DNA of 8,683 nucleotides from the NCBI GenBank assembly GCA_002502295.1, contig DANX01000037.1:1-8683 (forward strand), in the 5' to 3' direction. This DNA comes from Euryarchaeota archaeon UBA561. Lineage in GTDB: Archaea > Thermoplasmatota > Poseidoniia > Poseidoniales > Poseidoniaceae. The position numbers were made by a program, and so were the translations under genes. How positions within the stretch are numbered: position 1 is the stretch's first letter; every line of letters starts with the position of its first letter. A model generated the notes under the pieces. It saw nothing but the letters and a program-made list of their open reading frames with translations. It was not told the origin of the DNA and made no database searches. Shown here piece by piece: positions 1-6,800 of the stretch.

Positions 1-2
1 AT

Positions 3-617
3 CTCAATGTTTTCGAGCATTTCCAGCCCGTTGTCCCTGCCCACTGGAAGCAACCCTCGGTTCTGTTCTGTGCGAATCTTCACCCAGATATCCAACGCGT
101 CGTCATTGAACAAACCACGCCAAATCGGCTCACAATGCTGGATTCGATGAACCTGTGGATTACCATCGCAAAACCATCGCTGATGGACGTGATGACGGCA
201 GCGGATTTGGTCATCATCAACGACGGCGAAGCTCGCATGCTTTCGGAGGACGCTAACCTCATACGAGCGATGCATCACTTGGCGGAGCGCACTGAAACAA
301 CGACGCTGATCGTAAAGCGAGGCGAACACGGCGTCGTTGCCTTGCATGAAGGTGAGTTGCTCGCCCTGCCTGCGGTTCCCACGGCAGATGTTGTAGATCC
401 CACCGGTTGCGGGGACACCTTTGCAGGTGCTCTTGCTGCACACCTTTCGAACGGAAATGGACCAATCTCGCTTGCTGAACTGCGAAGTGGGTTGATGGTG
501 GCGACCGTAATGGCAAGTTTCACGCTCGAGGCGTTTGGTACTGAGGCACTCCGCAACCTTGAGCAGGGCCGGTTTGAACAGCGACTCAATTCCTACAGAA
601 GCATGCTTGGAATTTGA
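3..617 (+). CDS. PfkB-family carbohydrate/nucleoside kinase, 5'-truncated by the window edge
   Basis: The frame is open from base 3 to the TGA at 615-617 and gives 204 residues. PfkB/ribokinase-fold kinases usually have about 300, so roughly the first 100 (substrate lid and sugar-contacting strands) lie outside the window. The clearest evidence is the family's second signature, DPTGCGDTFAGAL, starting at base 396. The Asp codon at 414-416 is the expected catalytic base, and the preceding Gly-rich turn forms the anion hole for the ATP phosphates. Upstream, DSMNLWI and IINDGEARML match the conserved D-x-MN-x-W and N-x-x-E segments of a PfkB subgroup; the latter supplies Mg/phosphate contacts. 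VKRGEHGVVAL and the C-terminal ASFTLEAFG also fit. The family phosphorylates a sugar or nucleoside hydroxyl with ATP in the cytosol. The substrate cannot be told from this part. ATG 135 is internal, not the start. Its stop faces a convergent gene one base away. Confidence 0.9.
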   Translation, partial: LNVFEHFQPVVPAHWKQPSVLFCANLHPDIQRVVIEQTTPNRLTMLDSMNLWITIAKPSLMDVMTAADLVIINDGEARMLSEDANLIRAMHHLAERTETTTLIVKRGEHGVVALHEGELLALPAVPTADVVDPTGCGDTFAGALAAHLSNGNGPISLAELRSGLMVATVMASFTLEAFGTEALRNLEQGRFEQRLNSYRSMLGI

Positions 618-618
618 T

Positions 619-2145
619 TCAATCGTCGTCCAGTCGGGGCAGGTTCACGCGTTCGTTGTCGAGAGCACTTGAACGTAGGTCGCTGAAGGACATGGCTTCG
701 AGCCGGCCTTTTTCTGATTGACTTAATTCGTTTGCCGTTGCCAACAGCAACGCCTCTCGCTCCTTCAGTCGAGCAGCCTCGTCAGGATCCATCACTCCGC
801 CTCTGTCTCTGGAAAGGGATTCCATGACGTGCTGACTGGGCGGAGAGGAAGAAGCGGCTTGTTCTCGAAGCGCACCGGAAGTTTCCGTTGTGGCAAAAGG
901 ACGAGGACGACTGCGTTGGGTAGCCCGTTCAAGTAAGCCAGTGGAGGTTTCTCGAATTCGGCTGAAGACGCTGGTTCCACGTCGCTCTCGCACAACCAAC
1001 CGGTCCGTTCTTCGGGGGCGGAAAGGAGATTTGTCAATTGAAGTCGGTTCTCTTGGTTTGAGCAACGTCGTTCGAGGGGCAATGGCTGGTGGGTTGAAGG
1101 CGTCTTGCTCAACTGTGTCGGCCACTGTTGTTTCAATTTCTTCAATCAATTCGGCGTCGAGTCCCAGTGAATCTACCTCACGTTCGCCCTCTGTTTCCGT
1201 GTGAATCCCAGGGATATGAACGGCGTCTTGGCTGATAAATGACGGTAAGAAAGCGGGGCTTTCATGGGACACCAATCCCTGATACATCGATGGCGTTGGT
1301 TGAGGGATAAGTACGGGGTGCTGGAGCGGTGCGGGTCGGTGATCCGGGGGATATGTTGTTGCCTGAGGTGCCGTCAATACCGGTTGAAAACTTGGAATAA
1401 AGCCAACAACGGACGAAGGCGTCCTTGATTCAGGTTCGTGCGTCGGCGTCCAATCAGGTTCGGGTTGAACGAGTGTTTCTGCTTCAAGCACCACGTCGTC
1501 GTCAGCAAGGAAACGGTCAACGGCATGCGGGACTTGAAGGACATTTGGAAGACTAGGAGCTGGGCTGACCTCCTGTTCCCCCCATGCTCCGTAGTGATCG
1601 TTTTCGATGGCCTTCAATTTGGCTCGAACCTCGGCCATGGTGTTGTTGTTGGCAAGGTGTTGAAACATGAAACTCAATCGGTTCAAAGGACGTTCATGAC
1701 CGTACAGCACGTGCGAATCTCCCGATGATGTATGAATCGTAAGCGTTGGTTTTTTTGTGAGAAGGCGGGCAATGACCAGCGCCCCTCCCGTCCCCATGAA
1801 AGCCAGACGGTAGGTGGGCGGAACCATCAGTCGGTACCCGATCCAGATCAAAGCAAGACCCAGAACGACCAGCCATGTCGGCACCAGATTTGTCGAGTGG
1901 TGTTTCATGGTGCTGATGGCAGGGATACGAACGTCAACCGAGGCGTCCTTCTTTCCTTCAATGCTCAGCATGCGCTCATCCAAGGTGATTTTCACCCGCT
2001 CTGAGGGCTCTGCCAACCGGAGGGAATGGAAAAATTCCTTATCCGCCTCGCTGGTTGGTACAGTCCCCTGTCCAATTTCGCGCATCCCAAATCCGAGCCA
2101 GCCGTGCGAGGTTATGAAACCACCGCTGTCGCTCGGGTTCGACAT
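619..2145 (-). CDS. Two-TM membrane protein with a long disordered Pro-rich tail, possibly a split PH-like domain
   Basis: I do not recognise a named family. From the ATG at 2145 it has 508 residues (a TTG six bases upstream is an alternative start). Residues about 51-83 look like beta strands (VKITLDERMLSIEG, VDVRIPAI). They are followed by two hydrophobic segments at about 87-108 and 112-129, then more strands (PTLTIHTSSGDSHVLYG) and an amphipathic helix to about 168. Strands, TM hairpin, strands ending in an 'I-T-x-x-G' turn, then a helix is the layout of bacterial-type PH domains carrying a membrane hairpin, such as DUF6232-like proteins; this assignment is an inference. Residues about 190-310 are Pro/Ser/Thr-rich and probably disordered. 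A short acidic patch (about 315-350) and a basic Arg-rich stretch (about 365-420) follow, and a charged helical end (about 455-500) closes the protein. There is no signal peptide. It is the last gene of the operon, 30 bp after aSelBL, with no clear Shine-Dalgarno. Confidence 0.8.
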   Translation of the reverse strand: MSNPSDSGGFITSHGWLGFGMREIGQGTVPTSEADKEFFHSLRLAEPSERVKITLDERMLSIEGKKDASVDVRIPAISTMKHHSTNLVPTWLVVLGLALIWIGYRLMVPPTYRLAFMGTGGALVIARLLTKKPTLTIHTSSGDSHVLYGHERPLNRLSFMFQHLANNNTMAEVRAKLKAIENDHYGAWGEQEVSPAPSLPNVLQVPHAVDRFLADDDVVLEAETLVQPEPDWTPTHEPESRTPSSVVGFIPSFQPVLTAPQATTYPPDHRPAPLQHPVLIPQPTPSMYQGLVSHESPAFLPSFISQDAVHIPGIHTETEGEREVDSLGLDAELIEEIETTVADTVEQDAFNPPAIAPRTTLLKPREPTSIDKSPFRPRRTDRLVVRERRGTSVFSRIRETSTGLLERATQRSRPRPFATTETSGALREQAASSSPPSQHVMESLSRDRGGVMDPDEAARLKEREALLLATANELSQSEKGRLEAMSFSDLRSSALDNERVNLPRLDDD

Positions 2146-2175
2146 GTGCAAATTTCTTGCCTGCGCGCTACGCCG

Positions 2176-3201
2176 TCACTCATTAACAGGGTCAACAACG
2201 GCCGAACCCATGATGCGTGGTTTTGAGTCCAATTGTGCAATCAACACGGAGGGGGGATTCTCTTTGCGAATGAAAAGGGGTTGGTCCCAGTCCACCAATA
2301 CTCGTCCTTCACTGGCCTCAGTCACGCGCCCTACAACGAACTGGAGGTCAACGCTGGCGTGAATGACATCCCCCGGCACGAGCACTCTCTTTTGGAAGGG
2401 CGAGGTGTTCAGCTGAACCGATGACCGTACGTGTTGCTCAACAGCAAGGGGAATCGAAACATTGGCACGTTTGTCTTCCACGGCCGGATGAACGATGATC
2501 GTGCTCCCCGTCAAATGCTCTTCTTTGGCGTTGCGAAGCGCAAGCCCGACGCGGTCCCCGGCAGTGGCGACTTCGACATCATCGTCCATCACCTGGAGTG
2601 ATTTTGCATTGCCCGTGCCGTTGGCCGGTAGGAGCAGGACTTCATCGTGAACGCTCACCTTTCCAGATTGAACATAACCAATCGCAACCAGGCCAATCCC
2701 CTTCACGTTGAAGTATTGGTCAACGGGGAGCACCAACGGGGCTTCTGCATTGGCTCGAAGTCCGTGTTGAATTTCGTCCATCAAGGCATACATGCGTTCG
2801 CGCAGATGAACCCCGTCGTTGGATTCGAACGTCCAATTGGCCAATCCTGCTTGCTTAAACAGCATCTTCACTTTATCTTCGTCAACCCACTCGCCTGCTG
2901 GCGGGTTGATGACGGCAAGGCCACGATGAATACCGGCGCTTGCGAATGCGACCAGTGCTTCACCCAACGTCGCATCGATGGCAGTAACCTCAACGATGCC
3001 TGCTTGGGACGTGGAAAGTGCGTTGAGGAAGGGAGGCAATCGTTCAGGGTATTTCGCTGGACGGATGAGGGAAAGGATGCGAGGCCCGTCGGTTCCGTTT
3101 TCTTTGTGGACGTAGGTGTGCACATCACGCTGGTCGGCGGCCTTTGCAATGCTTTTGGCGAGTTCATCTGAACCAATGACAGCGATGTTCAAGACGACCA
3201 T
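2176..3201 (-). CDS. Archaeal SelB-like protein (aSelBL), EF-Tu-type translation factor with a degenerate GTPase domain
   Basis: This is a 341-residue protein from the ATG at 3201. The frame runs upstream only to a TTG at 3270, which would overlap the thioesterase, and MVVLNIAVIG is a natural beta1 start for a G domain. Residues about 154-238 are a clear EF-Tu/SelB domain II (VKGIGLVAIGYVQSGKV, then AGDRVGLALRN). Residues about 245-341 form domain III, ending RIMGSAVV like the R-x-x-G-x-G-x-V end of EF-Tu. The N-terminal about 150 residues follow the G-domain fold, but its motifs are eroded. The P-loop reads GSDELAKS, with the second Gly now Ala15 but Lys16-Ser17 kept. The DxPGH switch II motif is replaced by I-R-P-A-K (Lys50 where the catalytic His should be). 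NKxD is replaced by NPPAG near residue 99. It has no SelB domain IV for SECIS binding. This matches the known aSelBL family, thought to retain aminoacyl-tRNA and ribosome binding without normal GTP hydrolysis. Its function is unknown. Confidence 0.85.
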   Translation of the reverse strand: MVVLNIAVIGSDELAKSIAKAADQRDVHTYVHKENGTDGPRILSLIRPAKYPERLPPFLNALSTSQAGIVEVTAIDATLGEALVAFASAGIHRGLAVINPPAGEWVDEDKVKMLFKQAGLANWTFESNDGVHLRERMYALMDEIQHGLRANAEAPLVLPVDQYFNVKGIGLVAIGYVQSGKVSVHDEVLLLPANGTGNAKSLQVMDDDVEVATAGDRVGLALRNAKEEHLTGSTIIVHPAVEDKRANVSIPLAVEQHVRSSVQLNTSPFQKRVLVPGDVIHASVDLQFVVGRVTEASEGRVLVDWDQPLFIRKENPPSVLIAQLDSKPRIMGSAVVDPVNE

Positions 3202-3204
3202 GCA

Positions 3205-3219
3205 CCGCCGAGTTGGCGG
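3205..3219 (-). repeat. GC-rich inverted repeat immediately before the aSelBL start
   Basis: On the mRNA strand this reads CCGCC-AACTC-GGCGG, a 5-bp all-GC stem with a 5-nt loop ending three bases before ATG 3201. It lies in the 40-bp gap after the thioesterase stop. The 3' arm overlaps the only Shine-Dalgarno-like bases (GGTG), so if formed it would hide the ribosome site of aSelBL. Confidence 0.5.
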
Positions 3220-3241
3220 CGCTTGAAGAAGCAATGGGTGG

Positions 3242-3745
3242 TCAACCTTCGCGATTTGCTTTTTGTGCAAGCATGTTGTCTCGGATCGCTTTGGCTTTCG
3301 CCCATTCCTCGTGTTCCTCTTCGCTTTCAGGACTGAATTGGGGAATCGGTATTGGCCGCATCATTGAATCGATGGCCACAAAGAAAAAGTAACCTTCGCA
3401 AATGATGCTTTTCTCCCACGTTGACTTGCTCATGGTGTAAGCCGTAACTTTGGTGCAGGCAGTGTGGCTACTGGTGTACACCACTTGACCCGACACTTCC
3501 AGCAAGTCTCCTTGACGGGCTGGGGCAATGAAGGTGAGGGTGTCGATGGAAATGGTTACGAATTCTCGATGAGCAAATTTTGCACAGGAGATTCCACCGG
3601 CCTTGTCCATTAAAGAAAGCAAGCGACCACCGAACAGGGTGTTGTAAGCATTTGTGTCTTGTGGAAAGACCTCTTCGATGAGGGTCACCGGTTCGGTTGA
3701 ATATGGCTCCATGGTCAATCCAAGTGGTTCACCCTCATAACTCAT
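3242..3745 (-). CDS. Hotdog-fold acyl-CoA thioesterase (YciA/ACOT type)
   Basis: Acyl-CoA thioesterases of this group hydrolyse acyl-CoA to free acid and CoA in the cytosol. The motif D-T-N-A-Y-N-T-L-F-G-G-R-L-L-S-L-M-D matches the YciA/ACOT7 active-site helix. Counted from the upstream GTG, Asn34 and Asp49 align with the catalytic Asn and Asp; subtract two for the ATG start. The following strands (FVTISIDTLTFIAPARQGD and VSGQVVYTSSHTACTKV) are the usual hotdog beta-sheet with the Gly-Asp turn. The C-terminus is a charged helix rich in Glu, Lys and Ala (EEEHEEWAKAKAIRDN), common in acyl-CoA hydrolases. Length, 167 residues, is normal for a single-hotdog protein, which would act as a dimer or hexamer. 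Start: ATG 3745 sits about 29 nt after a TATA-like element, so a GTG at 3751 would probably lie before the transcript start. ATG 3712 is possible but less likely. It is the first gene of the operon, 40 bp before aSelBL. Substrate chain length cannot be told. Confidence 0.9.
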   Translation of the reverse strand: MSYEGEPLGLTMEPYSTEPVTLIEEVFPQDTNAYNTLFGGRLLSLMDKAGGISCAKFAHREFVTISIDTLTFIAPARQGDLLEVSGQVVYTSSHTACTKVTAYTMSKSTWEKSIICEGYFFFVAIDSMMRPIPIPQFSPESEEEHEEWAKAKAIRDNMLAQKANREG

Positions 3746-3770
3746 GTTCACCGCAATGTGGGCAATGGAC

Positions 3771-3778
3771 CAAATAAG
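3771..3778 (-). promoter_or_regulatory. Candidate TATA-like element for the thioesterase-aSelBL-membrane protein operon
   Basis: Read on the minus strand this is CTTATTTG, centred about 29 bases before ATG 3745. With the standard archaeal 25-base spacing the transcript would start within a few bases of that ATG, so the mRNA would be leaderless or nearly so. This argues against the in-frame GTG at 3751 as the start. A GGTGA directly before the ATG could serve instead if the leader is longer. Confidence 0.4.
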
Positions 3779-3802
3779 GCGCCGAGTCCGGTAAGCGACG
3801 AG

Positions 3803-3809
3803 ATTTTAG
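3803..3809 (+). promoter_or_regulatory. Candidate TATA-like element for the giant secreted protein
   Basis: ATTTTAG is the only A/T run in the plus-orientation half of the divergent spacer. Archaeal TBP sites lie about 25 bases before the transcript start, which would put the start near 3830-3833. That gives a leader of about 12 nt, just long enough to hold the AGGTGA site. No clear purine BRE is seen beyond the local GACGAG. Position supports it better than sequence. Confidence 0.4.
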
Positions 3810-3833
3810 GGGGTCAAACCCTCGCAGAGACGC

Positions 3834-3839
3834 AGGTGA
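3834..3839 (+). promoter_or_regulatory. Shine-Dalgarno of the giant secreted protein
   Basis: AGGTGA, four bases before ATG 3844, is complementary to the usual archaeal 16S 3' end (ATCACCTCC). In the full GGAGGTGATC register the core GG pair sits at a normal distance. It decides the start of this gene, because the next in-frame Met codons fall inside the hydrophobic signal-peptide core. Confidence 0.6.
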
Positions 3840-3843
3840 CACC

Positions 3844-6800
3844 ATGTCAAACGAACCACACCCGAAAACAAAGCCAATTTTCTTGATGTTGTTGATGCTT
3901 CTCGCCCCGTTTGCATCTGCCAACGTCACGACGTTTGGCGACGGAAACTCGAGCGTAGACATCGAGATACGTGATGGCAATGACCTCCAAAATTTGGTCG
4001 ATGGAGCCATTCATCTCCCCGACGGTGAAACGGTCACAGGGGCATCCATGACCGTCTCCACCAACATGGCGGAGCACGGCGCTCATTCCCGTATTGACCT
4101 TGATACAACGCAGCGTGTTTGGAATCCAAATTACAACAACCAACTCACGGATTTTTCCGATGAATCATTGTTCCGTTATGAAGAGGGTACCCAAGCCACT
4201 CCTGTTTCGTTGGCTGCTGAAGGTTTCTTGACGGACTTCGAAGGAACGACGGGAGGCTTTGCCGACTCAACCGAGCCAGGGCTCATGCCCTCCAGCGGCA
4301 TCGGATGGGAACACGGTTCACTGTCCTCTACCGATGTGCCAGCGGGTTGTTCTTCGGGGCAAGAATGTTGGGGAACCAACCTTGCCGACACCAATTACAC
4401 CGACGACAATGATGATGGGAACAACCCTGCTTCCTACCTGCCCTTCATCGTTGCATTGCGCAGTACAGAACTCTTCGTCGACCCGTTGCTGAAGGATAAA
4501 ACGGCGTACTTTGACTCATGGCACAACCTCGAAACATCCGTCGGTTCTCAACCCAACAGCAAGCGGTTCTCGGATTGTGCTTATCTCGAAATTCGTTCTT
4601 CACCCAACCCCGGTTTCCCACCCGACAACTCAAATTTTGATTTCATCTCCATCGATCAGCAGGCCAGTACCGGTTTGACCATGGGAACAAACTATGCCCA
4701 AGGTGGCGGAGGAGCTCAAGGATCCCAGTGGGATGGAAAAATATCCAGCGGTTGTGATGGACTCCGAAACGGCAGCCAGCCGTGGAATTGGGGTCTTGCA
4801 GGTTCCTCAACCACGGCCCAAAACCCATCGGGATGGGCTACCGTCGCCATCGATTTGAACGACTACATCAACGAATACGTCCAGATTCGTTTCGTGATGG
4901 ACCACACCTCTCGACCGGCGCTCAACATCGACGACAACATGTCGGGTTGGTACGTTGACAACTTCCGCCTCGGCGACCTTCTCCCGCAGACTGCCAGCAT
5001 GACCGTGCGGGGCATGACACCTTCCACGCTCGGTGGCCAGAACCACCCTAACGGATACGGCATCCTTTCGATTGAAGCAGAGACGTCCCTCTCAGCGACC
5101 CTCAAGGTCGATGTGTTGGACACCAACAATAACCCCATCGTGGGCAAGGATGGTTCAATGATGACGGGGCTCTCAGGCGACATTATCGAACTCTGGAACA
5201 TAGACACAGCCGACCATCGGGCCGTGAACCTCAAGTTCAATTTTGATTCAGGTCCGGACCGTCTCTCCACGCCAATTCTTCACGGTTTTAGCATCGGTTC
5301 GCGCGTCGGGACCGGATTTAATTTCACGGCCATGGGGCCGGAGCAAATCGACAACGGGGTTTGGTCAACGCTCGGCGGCGGCGAACCCATGTTCTACACG
5401 CCGAACGTCAAGCGCGACGCCTACACTCCTTCATTGGAACGAAGCAAGTTCAGTTATCCCATCACCTCCATCACGCCGATGATACAAGATGACTGCAGCG
5501 AGTCCCCCTCCATCGAAGTGGTGCCGACGGGACTTTCGACAAGCGTTTCCCTTCAGGATGGCGTGAAGACAGCGTTTGATGCTCCACTGTTCGGTTTCAA
5601 CTCCGTGGTGTCCTACCAAGGCCCCTGCGACGTCGGAGGCATTTGGTATGATCTGGAATTCGGCCACCATGCGAGTCATCTGCGAATCGACATTGCAGAT
5701 GACGGCGACATCGACTACGGATTCACCGAACCTGCCTTCGATATGTTCGGCCGACAAACCTCCTTTGTTTCAGGGACCGTTGACAACATCAACTACGCAG
5801 CCGACCACGCCGCTCTCACCCTTGGTGTCACTGGCCAAGCAACCGGCGGTTTCTTCCTTCTCCCCGAAGGTGCCGAGGTTTCATCGGCTGATTTCGGAAT
5901 GGATCAAATTTCGATTCATTCCAACAACGACCCAAACGAAGGGTTCGAGCTCATCTTGATGGCGGGTTCGCAATCCGTGGTTTTGGGCGACATGCCGAAC
6001 AGCACCGCTTTGGTTCAGGAAATGCTTGACCAACCCATGGATTTCAAGGGCGCTCTGAACAGTCTCCTGACCAACCCGTCCGTGGCAGGAACGCACCAGG
6101 ATGAGTTTGGCCGATACTGGGTTATGTTCCGATACATGGTCGACTCCCCAAACGCTTCCTCAGGGACCTCTCTTGATTTGGTTGATTTGGATGTTGTCTA
6201 CAATTATTCAACCGTGCTCAACGCCGCTGATGGTTTGGACATTGAATTGAACCAAGGCATCGCATTGTGGACTGGCGGAGCAACCGCTAGCGTCCCTGTT
6301 GCCGTGTATTCCGACACCGGTGGCGGCGTAATGTTGAGTGATCTGAGCGTTTCATCGAGCACTGGGTACACCAATACGCTCTCGATCACCGACAACCCGG
6401 TTGGCCTGTACCCGAACGGTGACATCTACGAAGTCGTCACGACGCACACGGTTGACTCATTGACCGGAACTTCGCTTTCGGAAGCATGGCTCACGTTTGA
6501 ATCAGAATCTGGCTACATCAAGTTCGCTTGGAGCGAATTCATGCAGTTCAGTGAAGCCAGCGACGAGGATGACCATGTCCAACTCGAATCCACCTCTTCC
6601 GTTGCCGACATCGCCAACGGGAAAGAAATCACGTGGCATTTCCGTGTGAACCCAACTTGGGATGACACACCGGCTGTTCGAATGTACGCTGGCTTGACAA
6701 CCACGAGTGGTGTCAACGGATTGCCAGACGCCGTGCTTCTCCAACCGTCCGGGGGCAATGCCGTTGAAAACGACGCAGGCATCACCCAGTTTGAACTGCA

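Larger units (their letters stand above)
3746..3843. promoter_or_regulatory. Divergent intergenic promoter region
   Basis: A 98-bp spacer separates the minus-strand operon from the plus-strand surface protein. It holds the two candidate TATA-like elements, about 32 bp apart and pointing outward, plus a short inverted repeat AGGG/CCCT (3807-3810 and 3818-3821) just downstream of the plus-strand element. Such a repeat could be an operator or a 5' leader hairpin. No known regulator site is recognised. Confidence 0.5.

Noticed and set aside
135..617. ATG 135 as the start of the kinase
   Set aside because: The frame is open upstream to the window edge, and its translation (for example the FCANLHPDIQ segment) is typical of the PfkB fold, so the gene is cut by the window and does not start here.
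1814..2362. Plus-strand open frame of 182 codons across the aSelBL/membrane-protein junction
   Set aside because: Its translation is compositionally odd, rich in Ser, Arg and Thr with no motif. It spans the junction of two supported minus-strand genes, so it is a shadow.
2647..3171. Plus-strand open frame of 174 codons opposite aSelBL
   Set aside because: It is antisense to a protein with strong EF-Tu domain II/III similarity. It has no motif of its own and no ribosome site that would outweigh this.
3202..3270. 23-residue N-terminal extension of aSelBL from TTG 3270
   Set aside because: It would overlap the thioesterase by 29 bp. The extra residues do not resemble a G-domain start, whereas ATG 3201 begins exactly at the beta1 strand.
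3778..3843. tRNA-like look of the spacer (GCCGAG, GGTAAGCG, GGGTCAAACCC)
   Set aside because: The pieces recall a D-arm and T-arm, but no 7-bp acceptor stem or proper 5-bp anticodon stem with a 7-nt loop could be built, and the stretch runs into the AGGTGA and ATG of the surface protein.
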